From: Candidatus Pelagisphaera phototrophica
GTDB taxonomy: Bacteria > Verrucomicrobiota > Verrucomicrobiia > Opitutales > Opitutaceae
DNA length: 64,000 nucleotides
Direction of reading: 5' to 3'
Assembly (NCBI RefSeq): GCF_014529625.1
Contig: NZ_CP076039.1
Coordinates: 1,674,001 to 1,738,000, forward strand
A program made the position numbers and the translations under genes. Shown piece by piece: positions 10,393-19,799 of the stretch (within the stretch, counting starts at the first letter, position 1; every line of letters begins with the position of its first letter). The notes beneath the pieces are model-generated. The model was not told where the DNA came from. It saw only the letters and a program-made list of their open reading frames with translations, and did not search any database.

Positions 10393-11163
10393 ATGAAATT
10401 TACCTCTTCTTTCTTATTCGTCCTAACTTCGATTTTGTTCGTTTCCTCGCTCAGCGTTAACGCTCATGACACTCGGGCTTACGAGATGCGCACTTACTAC
10501 GCCCAAGAGGGTAAGTTGGACGACCTGATTGCCCGATTCAGAGACCACACCTGCGCGTTGTTCGAGCGCCATGGCATTGAGAATGTGGGTTACTGGGTGC
10601 CTCAGGACAATACCGAGAATAAGCTGGTTTACATTATTGCATTTCCAAGTCGGCTGGACCGAGAAAGCATGTGGAAGGACTTTCAGGAAGACCCAGATTG
10701 GAAGGCTGCTGCCCGGGCATCTTCCAAGAATGGGCGGTTGATCACGAAGATCGAATCGGTGTGGCTGGAAACGACTGACTACTCCATGCCGGTCAAAAAG
10801 ATTCAGGCATCCCCGGATCGCCTGTTCGAGCTGCGGACCTATGTCGCCAATGATGGGAGGCTGAACCATCTCGACGCGCGTTTCCGCGATCATACCATTG
10901 GACTCTTCGAAAAGCACGGCATTGAGAACATCGTATACTTTCACCCGATGGCGGACCAGACAGGTGCCACAAATACTCTGATTTACTTGGTCGCCCACGA
11001 GAGCGTAGAAGGCCGCAAGGCCGCCTTTGGCAAATTCGGTAAGGACGAAGACTGGAAGTCTGCCAAGGCCTTCTCAGAAGAACGGGCGGGGGGCAGCCTT
11101 ACAATAAAAGGCGGAGTCAAAGGAGAACTCTTGGTCCCGACCGATTTTTCTTCGATTAAGTAG
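10393..11163 (+). CDS. Secreted NIPSNAP-family protein with two domains
   Basis: A 256-residue protein with a signal peptide ending at about SVNA (residue 24), followed by two tandem NIPSNAP-type ferredoxin-like (dimeric alpha/beta-barrel) domains. The first starts at YEMRTYYAQEGKLDDLIARFRDHT and the second at FELRTYVANDGRLNHLDARFRDHT, so an internal duplication is directly visible; both continue with a (G/S)LFE(R/K)HGIEN core. The function of secreted bacterial NIPSNAP proteins is not known. The gene is monocistronic and ends 142 bp before a convergent sulfatase, with a strong hairpin between them. Confidence 0.9.
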   Translation: MKFTSSFLFVLTSILFVSSLSVNAHDTRAYEMRTYYAQEGKLDDLIARFRDHTCALFERHGIENVGYWVPQDNTENKLVYIIAFPSRLDRESMWKDFQEDPDWKAAARASSKNGRLITKIESVWLETTDYSMPVKKIQASPDRLFELRTYVANDGRLNHLDARFRDHTIGLFEKHGIENIVYFHPMADQTGATNTLIYLVAHESVEGRKAAFGKFGKDEDWKSAKAFSEERAGGSLTIKGGVKGELLVPTDFSSIK

Positions 11164-11261
11164 TTCGGGTTGCTTAGAGGCCGATTGTAAAGTCAGTAAG
11201 CATAACAAGATTGGCGGAGTTTGCACCTGTAGCAGCCATTTATCAAAAAATGGATTAATTC

Positions 11262-11293
11262 CTCGGGGACACCGCGGTCTCTGTGTCCTCGAG
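11262..11293. terminator. Hairpin between convergent genes
   Basis: An 11-bp stem (CTCGGGGACAC paired with GTGTCCTCGAG, one G-U wobble) with a 10-base loop lies between the stops of the NIPSNAP gene and the convergent sulfatase. There is no strong T-run, so it may be a bidirectional terminator or a dispersed palindromic repeat. Confidence 0.5.
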
Positions 11294-11305
11294 CATAGCG
11301 GGCGG

Positions 11306-12841
11306 TTATTTTTCCATTGTCGATTTCCAGGCGGCGAGCTTTCGTTTCATCGCTTCCAAACGCTCTTGGTGGAAGGCGGCAAGATCATTGGTTTCGGAAG
11401 CGTCGCTCTCGATATTGAATAGGTAGCTATTAGCGTGGTGGTTCACAAGTTTCCACGGGTGTTCAAGCATTGTGCTACTTTTCCCGAAGGCATTGAATAA
11501 GGTCCTTTGCGGATTGCCGGTTTTCGTACCGTTCCAATATTGGGCTACGCTGATTCCATCCATCGATTCGGGTACTGGTTCTCCGGCCAAGCGGAGGAAG
11601 CTCGGCGACAGGTCGATGAGGTGGCTAATCATCTCCTGGTCCACCGTGCCGCGGCGACTGGCTTCGACCCCAGCAGGCCAATGCAGAATGAAGGGAGAGC
11701 GAATACCTCCTTCGTAGCTGGTCAGTTTGAAGTAGCGGTAAGGAGTGTTGGATACGTTGGCCCAATCGGGGCCGTAGCTTTGAAAGGTTGCTTCATCGCC
11801 GGGATTTTCATGCCCGGAAATGCTGATAGGGCGCCCATCTAGAGTGATTGCCTCGCCGCCTAGACACCCGACCGCATTGTTGTGTGCGATCGATTCCGTG
11901 GAGTCCGCGCCATTGTCGGTCATGAAACAAATGAGAGTATTTTCCAATTGGCCGGTATCTTCTAAGGCCTTGATAACCTGCCCAATCCCACGGTCCATAC
12001 AATCGACCATTGCTGCATAAACTGCCATGCGACGCGTATTCAAACTTTGGTTTAAATCTGACCAAGCTCGGTGGCTCGGTTCGGAAAACGAGGTCCCTTG
12101 CGGTAGCACGCCAATAGAGTTCATTTTCTCGAAACGAGAGCGGCGAATCTCATCGAAACTCTTTCCTTTATAGTAGGCTTCGTACTTCGCAATGTCGACC
12201 GGCAGGGCATGCAGCGGCCAGTGAGGGGCAGTATAGGCCAAGTAGAGAAAGAAGGGAGACTCTGAGTGCTCGCGAACGTGGTTGCGGATATTCTCCTGAG
12301 CGTCATCGCTGATCGCATCGGTCAAGTAGAATTCTTCTCCAATCTCATCAGAGGCGGACGCCTTGCCGCGCATCAGGCTATAGGGATTGAAATAGCTGAC
12401 CGCTCCATGTAGATTTCCAAAATATGTGTCGAATCCAAACTCCAGTGGATTTCGAGAAGGGTCGTCATGTCGATTTTGATCCAAGTGCCACTTCCCGCTC
12501 AGGTAGGTCCGGTAATCTGCATGTTTCAACCGGTCTGCGATGGTAGTGGTTTCCGGTTTCAATCCGTTCCCAACGGTCACCTTCTGCCAGTACTCGCCGG
12601 TTAGAAGGGAAGCGCGGGTCGTCCAGCATTTGGACGTATTGTAGAAATTTGTGTAGCGCAGCCCGTTCTTGGCTAGCCTATCAAGGTTTGGGGTTTCAAT
12701 TTCACCGCCGAAGCAGCCTATGTCCGAATATCCGAGGTCGTCTGCCAGGATGACGATTATGTTCGGTTTGTCATTTCCGAATGAATGCAGTACGAATCCT
12801 AGAGTGAACCAGAGATAAAGAGTTTTGGCTGGAATAGGCAT
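11306..12841 (-). CDS. Arylsulfatase with atypical C-W-T-T-R active site
   Basis: A 511-residue secreted sulfatase. A signal sequence precedes the metal-binding start ADDLGYSD (Asp34, Asp35). The formylglycine motif is C-W-T-T-R (Cys72 to Arg76), with Thr where most sulfatases have Pro at the third position; the following ASLLTG is normal. Other family blocks (SGKWHLD, YLAYTAPHWPLHALP, FMTDNGAD, SYEGGIRSPFILHWP) are intact, so the enzyme is probably active if the formylglycine-generating enzyme accepts the motif. It resembles arylsulfatases that act on small or polymeric sulfate esters. Transcribed away from the sulfatase at 13137, with about 295 bp for divergent promoters. Confidence 0.93.
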   Translation of the reverse strand: MPIPAKTLYLWFTLGFVLHSFGNDKPNIIVILADDLGYSDIGCFGGEIETPNLDRLAKNGLRYTNFYNTSKCWTTRASLLTGEYWQKVTVGNGLKPETTTIADRLKHADYRTYLSGKWHLDQNRHDDPSRNPLEFGFDTYFGNLHGAVSYFNPYSLMRGKASASDEIGEEFYLTDAISDDAQENIRNHVREHSESPFFLYLAYTAPHWPLHALPVDIAKYEAYYKGKSFDEIRRSRFEKMNSIGVLPQGTSFSEPSHRAWSDLNQSLNTRRMAVYAAMVDCMDRGIGQVIKALEDTGQLENTLICFMTDNGADSTESIAHNNAVGCLGGEAITLDGRPISISGHENPGDEATFQSYGPDWANVSNTPYRYFKLTSYEGGIRSPFILHWPAGVEASRRGTVDQEMISHLIDLSPSFLRLAGEPVPESMDGISVAQYWNGTKTGNPQRTLFNAFGKSSTMLEHPWKLVNHHANSYLFNIESDASETNDLAAFHQERLEAMKRKLAAWKSTMEK

Positions 12842-13136
12842 TCGAGATATTCTTTATTCAGCTAAATAGCATTAGTCGATCGAGTACTGCAAGACTCTAG
12901 GCGGAAATAGAGGTGAACAAAATGCAGCAAACATAAATAAGGCCGAAGAAAGGAAAATCCTTTCAATGGAATCCGCTATTTCTGTTTCCTCGAACCCGCA
13001 TTAACGGGCTGGCGTTTATGAGGTCCGACTAAACCTTTGACAGAAATATTTTGAGTGGATTAAACAGATCCTTAGTTATCTATCATTACCCCTAGTATAG
13101 CAATCATATGCTAAAGTATTGAACCCATATTATTCA

Positions 13137-14717
13137 ATGAAATTGACTCGAATACTCCCCGCAGTCGCCTTTGTATTCCTTGGCGTGGCACCGCTAGCGG
13201 CAGAAAACCGCCCCAACATCGTCTTCTTTCTTGTCGACGATCTAGGTTGGTCCGACGTGGGTAGCTTTGGCTCCCCATTTTACGATACGCCGCATATTGA
13301 TCAACTCGCTGCGGAAGGGGTCCGCTTTACGGATGCCTATGCAGCCTGCCATGTCTGCTCACCTACACGGGCCAGCATTCTTACGGGGAAATACCCCGCG
13401 ACCTTGAACCTGACTGATTGGCTCAATGGTCGCTCGGACCGGCCTTATCAGGTCTTGCAGAATCCTGACAAGGCAATGGTTCTCGACCCTGATGAGACTA
13501 CTCTAGCTGAAGTTTTGAAGGGGGAAGGCTATTCCACCGCGCTGTTTGGCAAGTGGCATTTAGGAAGAGGCACTACTCCGACCGCTCATGGCTTTGACCT
13601 GCATGTTCCGTATTCCGTGAACTCCAACCTTGGACGGCTTGGGTTTTACAACCCGAAAGACATTCCAGGTCTCGATGGCGGAGAGTACGTGACCGACCGC
13701 TTGGCGGAATTGGCCGCTAATTATATTGATGTGAACAAGGACAATCCGTTCCTATTGTATATGTCTCACTTCTCAGTGCATGACCCTATTCACGGTCGGC
13801 CGGATCTGGTTGAGAAGTACAAGAAGAAACTGGCCGCTATGCCGCCTCAGCCGGGACCAGACTTTATACTTGAAGGAAACCCCGACAGCCCCACGAATCC
13901 AACCCGAGCGGAGCTCGATGAATTGATCAAGCAGCCGGAGTATCGGGATACCTACACGTCTTATGCAAATGACCTCGTAAAGGTGAAGCAGAGGCAGGAC
14001 AATGTTGAGTTCGCCGGGATGGTTGAAAGCGTTGATCAAAGCTTGGGCACGCTCATAGAGAAACTGAAGGAGCATGGCCTCGAGGATAACACCATCGTTA
14101 TTTTCATGTCGGACAATGGTGGAATGTCGGTGATGAACGGCACTCCTCATTTCGAAACCACAAAAGACAAAATTGACACACGAGCTTCCACGTCGAATCT
14201 ACCGCTGCGTGGTGCCAAGGGGTGGCTCTACGAAGGCGGTATTCGCGTTCCTATGATCGTTAAATGGCCTCATCAAGGCAAGGCTGGGATTGTCAGCGAC
14301 GAGCCGGTCATCAGTACCGACTTTTTCCCTACAATTCTTGAGATGCTCGGGGTTGAGTACGATGCCAACGGCCTCGATGGGAAGAGTTTCACTCGTCTGG
14401 TAAAGGGGCAGAAAATGAACAGAGGCCCCATCTATTGGCATTTCCCACACTACAGCAACCATGGGATGCAAAGTCCGGGTGGTGGTATTCGCGACGGCGA
14501 TTACAAGCTGCTTGAATATTTTGAGAACGGAACCGTTCAGCTTTTCAATCTAGCAAAGGACATCGGGGAGCAGAACGATCTTTCGAAAACGAATGTTCGG
14601 AAAGCAAAAGAGCTCACAGCGAAACTACACCAATGGCGCAAAGACGTCCGTGCACAGATGATGACACCCAATCCGAATTACGACCCGGCAACCGATCTAT
14701 GGTCAGGAAGACGATAA
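13137..14717 (+). CDS. Arylsulfatase A-like sulfatase
   Basis: A 526-residue secreted sulfatase. The ATG at 13137 gives a standard signal peptide (MKLTRILPAV then a hydrophobic core); a TTG six codons upstream is less likely. Metal ligands start at VDDLGWSD (Asp34, Asp35) and the formylglycine motif is C-S-P-T-R (Cys74 to Arg78). Further blocks GKWHLG, MSDNGGMSV and YEGGIRVPMIVKWP are complete. Length and spacing fit arylsulfatase A-type enzymes of marine polysaccharide degraders. It forms a divergent pair with the sulfatase at 11306. Confidence 0.94.
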   Translation: MKLTRILPAVAFVFLGVAPLAAENRPNIVFFLVDDLGWSDVGSFGSPFYDTPHIDQLAAEGVRFTDAYAACHVCSPTRASILTGKYPATLNLTDWLNGRSDRPYQVLQNPDKAMVLDPDETTLAEVLKGEGYSTALFGKWHLGRGTTPTAHGFDLHVPYSVNSNLGRLGFYNPKDIPGLDGGEYVTDRLAELAANYIDVNKDNPFLLYMSHFSVHDPIHGRPDLVEKYKKKLAAMPPQPGPDFILEGNPDSPTNPTRAELDELIKQPEYRDTYTSYANDLVKVKQRQDNVEFAGMVESVDQSLGTLIEKLKEHGLEDNTIVIFMSDNGGMSVMNGTPHFETTKDKIDTRASTSNLPLRGAKGWLYEGGIRVPMIVKWPHQGKAGIVSDEPVISTDFFPTILEMLGVEYDANGLDGKSFTRLVKGQKMNRGPIYWHFPHYSNHGMQSPGGGIRDGDYKLLEYFENGTVQLFNLAKDIGEQNDLSKTNVRKAKELTAKLHQWRKDVRAQMMTPNPNYDPATDLWSGRR

Positions 14718-15019
14718 CGGTCGGGGTATCCCTTTACTTTGGGTTCGGTTCAATGCACCGAAGCTTTTGACTCGGCGTAGTTCTGAATACGGCTGCGTCC
14801 TGCATAGTTCGCAGAACGACGCACGGAAGACGGTTGCTTTGGCTTTGGCTGGTAGGGCGAGAGCGTCCAGCTCCGCTGCGGTAGTATTTAAATCACTAAC
14901 TGACGCGGCATTGCGCGAGCACTAGCCCTGCGGAAACGGTCGCAGTGTCCTATCGAGCTAGCCGTGTTCTGTAGGGGCGTCGCTTGCCGCGATCCGCGTA
15001 TATTAGAAGGGTGTATTTT
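14718..15019. repeat. Intergenic region with palindromic, REP-like segments
   Basis: No gene is seen. A segment at about 14912-14955 (ACGCGGCA, then GCGCGAGCACT, then CCT) recurs in the gap near 54870-54910 with several differences. A second GC-rich stretch at 14973-15000 (GTAGGGGCGTCGCTTGCCGC) abuts the truncated IclR pseudogene. Both look like dispersed intergenic repeats rather than coding sequence. Confidence 0.4.
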
Positions 15020-15375
15020 CGAATGCGGATCACCGCTCTTCCGTCTTCGGAACAAAGGGAATTACTAGAGGGTGCCGATAGAGTCGCTCGGGTGCCGATA
15101 GAGTCGCTCATTCGAAATATTCTGTCATCGACATCGATGAGCTTATGAAGATCCTAGAAACCGCAGATCGGCGAGGAAACGCGATCATAAATGAGGAGCT
15201 GGAGATTGGTCTGCGCTTGCTGGCGACGCCGGCGCAAGACCAGAACGGATCGGTCGTCGCCGCTATGAATATTGGCCTTCAAACTCCGTTGATCGGCGAA
15301 ACGGAGATGCTGAAAACGACGCTACCTGCGTTGAGTGCTGCCGCAAGCGAACTTAGCTCGCGTACAATTCTTTGA
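15020..15375 (+). pseudogene. IclR-family regulator remnant, frame split by a 20-bp duplication
   Basis: This is the C-terminal effector-binding part of an IclR/PcaR-like regulator, shown by the block NEELEIGLRLLATPAQDQNG followed by VVAAMNIGLQ. The 5' half, including the helix-turn-helix, is absent; the homology starts just after an intergenic repeat. Upstream of 15090 the matching frame reads ALPSSEQRELLEGADRVA, while downstream of 15110 it reads HSKYSVIDIDELMKILETAD in a different frame. Exactly between them a 20-bp unit is duplicated in tandem. Removing one copy joins the two frames perfectly, so the duplication is the inactivating frameshift. IclR proteins of this type control aromatic or sugar-acid catabolism; no target operon is visible here. 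Confidence 0.8.
15070..15109. repeat. Perfect 20-bp tandem duplication
   Basis: The unit GGGTGCCGATAGAGTCGCTC occurs at 15070-15089 and again, identically, at 15090-15109. It lies inside the IclR-like pseudogene and shifts its frame. Perfect identity indicates a recent event or an assembly artefact. Confidence 0.95.
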
Positions 15376-15661
15376 TGGGTAGAGCCGTTTTCCCTCGAGA
15401 GGGTAAATTGTATCCAGAAGTGACAAACGGGCTCCGACGCGATTTCCATCCAAGTTGGAGAGGGTGCACTAATTTGTCCCTACTTGAAAAGTGAGTCGTC
15501 CAAATGCGTTCCCTATTCAATTACGATGACCAAGGCGATATTGACATTCGATCATAGGAGAATCCTATAATTGTTATCTCCTTTTTGAATCAGCCTGACG
15601 CGGAGTGCCCAATTTGAAAATTCCTTTGCATCTCTAATCCTATTCTGAACTATCGGCATCT

Positions 15662-17188
15662 ATGATTCGTAATGTTTTCTACCTACTCCTCGTTTTTGCC
15701 TCATTGGTCTCGTTTGCCCGTGCTGATCGACCGAACATTCTCTTTATCTCCGTCGACGACATGAACTGCGACTCTGTTGGTGTCTACGGGAGCCCATTGA
15801 AGGACATCACGCCGCATATGGATCGGCTAGCTTCGGAAGGCGTGCGTTTTGAATATGCCCACGTCATGGTAGGCAACTGCTACCCGGGGCGCAATGTCAT
15901 GTTTACGGGTCGCACCTCTCATAGCAATTTAGTCGAAGGGTTTTACGCGATCAAGGAGCCGCACTATCCACACATCGTCGATCTAATGAAGGAGGGAGGC
16001 TACTTTACGGGCATTTTTGGAAAGGAGTCTCACACTACGCCTTATTACCCGTACGTATGGGACATGGAAATGGCGGAAGGCGTCCGGGAGGAAAATCACA
16101 TCAAGGACGCGGGGGCCTATTATCGGATGACCGCCAAAGGGATTGCGGCCTCTGAAGACGCGGAAAAGCCGTTCTGCTTGCTAATCAACATTTCCGATCC
16201 GCATTTGCCATTCTACCGCTGGAGTCGTCGTCAAGAGATGGAGGATCCCTATCTTCCGAGTCAACTCTACACGCCGGAGGAAATTCCAGTTCCGGGCTAT
16301 CTTCCCGACACGCCTAATGTACGAAGGGAACTGGCCCATTATTACATGTCCGTCAGCAGGGCAGACGATTGCCTCGGAGAGACGCTTCGGGCTTTGTCTG
16401 AATCAGGGCAGGCGGACGACACCGTTGTCGTATTTCTTTCCGATCACGGAATGCCGTTTCCGTTGGCCAAGACGTGTCTGTATCACCATAGCACCCGTAC
16501 GCCTTGGATGGTTCGCTGGCCGGGGCAGGTCAAAGCGGGATCGCATGATAGCGACCACATGATCTCTGCTCTCGACCTCTTGCCGACTTTGCTAGATATC
16601 GCGGAGATCGATCACCCCAATGGACTCGAAGGCCGATCGTTTTATGAAGTTCTCAAGGGAAACAAGCAGCCTGAACTGGATCACGTAATTAAGGAGTATA
16701 ACGAAAGTTCGGGACGCCGTCGTCATCCGATGCGAGCAGTACAAACCAAGCGTTTCAACTACATTTTTAACCCCTGGGCGGCCGGTGGGCGAAAGTTCCA
16801 AGCGGCCGGTCAAGGGACGCTTAGCTACAGAGAGATGGTTGCTCTGGCTGAGACGGATCCAGCTACAGCCAAGCTCTTACAGCAATACGACTATCGTGTC
16901 GTGGAAGAGTTTTTCGATATAGAGAAGGATCCAGACAATTTGAATAACCTGATCGACAATCCCGAGTATAAAGACGAGATTGCCGCTCACCGAGCGATGT
17001 TAGGCGATTTTATGGAAAAGACCAATGACCCAGTTTTTGCCGCCTTTCGGAAGCGGGAGGACACGAGTTATCTCGACGGGTTCGTAGAGGCCCAGCAGGC
17101 GGAGGCATTCCGGCGCAGGCGTGTGACACAGGAAAGAAATCCTAACTCCAATCGAACCAACTCGCGAGAATGGAATCAGAATAGGTAG
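15662..17188 (+). CDS. Sulfatase, SGSH-like, active site C-Y-P-G-R
   Basis: A 508-residue secreted sulfatase with a signal peptide ending near ARA-D (residues 20-22), metal ligands in SVDDMNCDSVG (Asp32, Asp33) and the formylglycine motif C-Y-P-G-R (Cys73 to Arg77), where Gly replaces the usual Ser/Thr at the fourth position. Blocks such as PGYLPDTPNVRRELAHYYMS, VFLSDHGMPFPLAKT and LDLLPTLLDIAEI match the heparan N-sulfatase (SGSH) branch. It likely removes sulfate from an amino sugar or uronate in a sulfated glycan. The C-terminal 30 residues are polar and Arg/Asn-rich. It stands alone; a weak 8-bp hairpin (17242-17267) follows. Confidence 0.92.
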   Translation: MIRNVFYLLLVFASLVSFARADRPNILFISVDDMNCDSVGVYGSPLKDITPHMDRLASEGVRFEYAHVMVGNCYPGRNVMFTGRTSHSNLVEGFYAIKEPHYPHIVDLMKEGGYFTGIFGKESHTTPYYPYVWDMEMAEGVREENHIKDAGAYYRMTAKGIAASEDAEKPFCLLINISDPHLPFYRWSRRQEMEDPYLPSQLYTPEEIPVPGYLPDTPNVRRELAHYYMSVSRADDCLGETLRALSESGQADDTVVVFLSDHGMPFPLAKTCLYHHSTRTPWMVRWPGQVKAGSHDSDHMISALDLLPTLLDIAEIDHPNGLEGRSFYEVLKGNKQPELDHVIKEYNESSGRRRHPMRAVQTKRFNYIFNPWAAGGRKFQAAGQGTLSYREMVALAETDPATAKLLQQYDYRVVEEFFDIEKDPDNLNNLIDNPEYKDEIAAHRAMLGDFMEKTNDPVFAAFRKREDTSYLDGFVEAQQAEAFRRRRVTQERNPNSNRTNSREWNQNR

Positions 17189-17545
17189 TGTCTTGATTTG
17201 TTTTAAACCGCAGAGTTCGCGGAATGCGTTGGTTTTTAAGGATAGCTTTTTTCCTAGCGAAAGCTATAATAGCATATTGAATGAAGTCGTTGATACAAGC
17301 GTTGATTTATCTCACGTAATCAGCCCCATTGTCGTTTAAATTGTTGATCGTGCAACGTGAGTTCAGCGGGTATTCACCGTTAGGCTCGAGCCCTCTAAAT
17401 TTTCTGGGACATAACTCTCCCAATGAAATTTAAAATCGAGAGCGATTAGCACGGTTACACTTCTCGACGTAAAGAGGTCTAGGCTTTTTTTTAGTATCAA
17501 TCGTAGGGGTATATCCAGGGTTTAGGGCCAGTAGGTGGAATCCGG
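17189..17545. other. Gene-free stretch between convergent genes
   Basis: No open frame with coding character is seen. An imperfect hairpin (ATAGCTTT at 17242-17249 with AAAGCTAT at 17260-17267, 10-base loop) may help end transcription of the upstream sulfatase. The rest is unremarkable. Confidence 0.4.
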
Positions 17546-18508
17546 TCAATCTAAATTTAGGTAGGAGGCTGTATCGTAGTCCAATACCAGTGCGTCGATT
17601 CCTAACGGTGTTTCTTGAAATCTTATCTTAACCAGCATGGTGTGCCGTGGCCTGACTTCTTGGTCGGACGCATGTGTATGAAAAACATAATACATATCGT
17701 CTCCATCAATGAAAATGTCTCCGTGCCCCGTTCCGTTTATGCCCAAACGCTCTCTGCGAAGGAGAGGATTGCCACCGTATCGTGTCCAGGGGCCGGTTGG
17801 AGATGAGGAAGTAGCATAGCCCACAGCGTATTCAACGCTCATGAAGTGATTAGCTGAATATAGAAGATAGTACAGGCCTTTGTGCTTTATGAGAGTGGGG
17901 CCTTCTGCGATTTCCTCGCTCGAATAGTCGGGCGTATTTTCCCAGGTTCCGTTTTGTACTGAAAGGCAGTGCTTCAAGGTCCCTTCTTTGATACTACTGA
18001 GGTCAGTCTCCATTTCAGCTACGTAGATATGATTCCCGTCATGCTTGCGGACATGGTAAAGGTAGAGCGTGCCATCGTCATCCTGAAACAGAAAGGGATC
18101 GATTTCTTGATGATCCTCGTTGATAGGCCGAATTTCTGTTTGGACAAAAGGACCGGTTGGGTGATCAGCAAAGGCGACTGCAATCTGACGATTCGCCGTA
18201 TACATCAAGGTTACTTTTTCCTGATAGCCTAAAACCTGAGGCGCCCAGAATCCCTCCGTTCCAAACGCCTTCTCTCCTACCTTAAGCACGTATCCACCAT
18301 CGTAAGCGGTATCGGGCACATGCCAATTTTGGAGGTCGCTTGAGGCGTAGATCCGAAACCCTCGTTGCGGCGGCGGCTCGGTTCCGAAGAGGTAGTATAT
18401 GCCGTTATGCTTGTATAGTGCGGGATCGGCTAGGCAGACCTCTTCTTTATCTGCGGAAGAGAATCGCATCGATAGGATGAGTAAGACGCAGGCTGTTATC
18501 GTTTTCAT
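17546..18508 (-). CDS. Glycoside hydrolase family 43 (five-bladed propeller)
   Basis: A 320-residue secreted protein with a signal peptide (cleavage near SSADK). It carries the three GH43 carboxylates in their usual order: the base Asp28 in CLADPALY, the pKa-modulating Asp137 in EIDPFLFQDDDG, and the acid Glu202 in EIAEGPTLIKHKG. FWAPQVL and WENTPDYSS complete the family pattern. GH43 enzymes cleave alpha-L-arabinofuranosides or beta-D-xylosides, sometimes galactosides. It is the only glycoside hydrolase in the window and may trim side chains of the same sulfated glycan attacked by the sulfatases; that link is inference. Confidence 0.92.
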   Translation of the reverse strand: MKTITACVLLILSMRFSSADKEEVCLADPALYKHNGIYYLFGTEPPPQRGFRIYASSDLQNWHVPDTAYDGGYVLKVGEKAFGTEGFWAPQVLGYQEKVTLMYTANRQIAVAFADHPTGPFVQTEIRPINEDHQEIDPFLFQDDDGTLYLYHVRKHDGNHIYVAEMETDLSSIKEGTLKHCLSVQNGTWENTPDYSSEEIAEGPTLIKHKGLYYLLYSANHFMSVEYAVGYATSSSPTGPWTRYGGNPLLRRERLGINGTGHGDIFIDGDDMYYVFHTHASDQEVRPRHTMLVKIRFQETPLGIDALVLDYDTASYLNLD

Positions 18509-18622
18509 TCAGGCGATGCTGGTTTTCAGGTGTAGAACGTCAACCCCATGAGAACAATCGCTAGAATGCTTGGGCAAAGGGTGTTTCAAACGAAGACCCG
18601 AAGGGGAGGGTTCTACGTGGTG

Positions 18623-19537
18623 TTACTGCGACAGGGCTTCTTTTGCTGCTTTCAATAGCGCATCCTGGCTGGCTCTAACTGTGTAGTTGTCGTTTGAGTA
18701 CGCGAAACGTATGGCGCCACTCGTATCGAGGATAAAGGCGGAAGGCGTCACCAGAAATCCGCCATTGCGTTTCTCTAAGTCAAATGAGCGACCATCTGGA
18801 ATTTCTTTAACGTGCTGGATGTATTGTTTGACTACCTTGTACTTGATTCCCAAGTTGGTCGCCAAATTGAGGTCGGGATCCGCTAGTAACTTGTAGTTGA
18901 GTTCGGAGTCGCCATAGGCTTCCAGCGCTTCGACGGTGTCGGTGCTTACTGCGAGCAATTGGTATCCCATTACTTCTAGCGCAGGGATACTCTTCTGCAG
19001 CTCGTTCAAGTGCACATTGCAAAACGGGCACCAACCACCTCGGTAGTAAATCAAGACCGTGGGTTTTTCCATTACCGCTTTGTTTAGATCTAGTACGGTG
19101 CCTTCCTTTGTCCAGGCTACCGAACCTTTCGGGAGTTTATTGCCGACCTTCAATGGATCCATTTTGGAATCTTCTTTCCAGGGTACGTAGGTGACAGTGT
19201 CTTTGGTGTAAGGTAATGGTGACGCGCCTTGGCGCAGAGTTACACCGATGCCATCCGGAGCCTCTGTATACATGGGCGTACCTGCTTCACGAGATCCGTC
19301 GGTCGCACGTGGTGGTGGCGATCTCCTGGGGCCGCGAGGTCTCCCAATTCGTGGGGGACCGTTACCTCGTTCTCCCCGTGGAGGTCGCTCGATTCGCTCA
19401 CCTGATTGGGCTCTAACCTCGGGGCTAGTCTCCTGAGCTTGTAACAGTGGTGCTGACACTGCCAATACTGCCGCAATAAACACGGTACAGATAAAAACTC
19501 CAATGAGGCTAATTGGGTACGTTCTGGTCATAGTCAT
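18623..19537 (-). CDS. Secreted peroxiredoxin-like (AhpC/TSA) protein with a Pro/Arg-rich linker
   Basis: A 304-residue protein: an N-terminal hydrophobic signal or anchor (residues 8-33), a low-complexity Pro/Arg/Gly-rich linker (about 45-85), then a thioredoxin-fold domain (about 125-300). The active site is R-G-G-W-C-P-F-C (Cys170, Cys173), followed by AFILD-x-SGAIRFAYSN. This matches the peroxiredoxin-like AhpC/TSA family that has a CxxC rather than the usual Prx T-x-x-C site. It could reduce peroxides or act as a thiol oxidoreductase in the periplasm. The strongly basic linker is unusual and may bind an anionic surface or polymer. The gene stands alone, downstream of Gfo/Idh on the same strand with a 262-bp gap. 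Confidence 0.85.
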   Translation of the reverse strand: MTMTRTYPISLIGVFICTVFIAAVLAVSAPLLQAQETSPEVRAQSGERIERPPRGERGNGPPRIGRPRGPRRSPPPRATDGSREAGTPMYTEAPDGIGVTLRQGASPLPYTKDTVTYVPWKEDSKMDPLKVGNKLPKGSVAWTKEGTVLDLNKAVMEKPTVLIYYRGGWCPFCNVHLNELQKSIPALEVMGYQLLAVSTDTVEALEAYGDSELNYKLLADPDLNLATNLGIKYKVVKQYIQHVKEIPDGRSFDLEKRNGGFLVTPSAFILDTSGAIRFAYSNDNYTVRASQDALLKAAKEALSQ

Positions 19538-19799
19538 TCTGATACTCCAATTACTGGAAGACCTTTGAGGATTATCTCATTATCGGGGCAACAATATCAG
19601 TCGAAATTCGACTAGTGTATTTAAACAAACAAACGGTGCCGTTTGTGTCAACCTATCTGACAGTGGGATTGCTGCGTCGCTAGTTGGGCGTTTTTCATTA
19701 TAGGCAATTGCCTGTTGGAAAGCACGCATTCCCACACTCTACGTTTCTTCTCGGGCTATAATGGTTTAACCCTTAAAGGATTTCTAACGGCCCGCGGTT

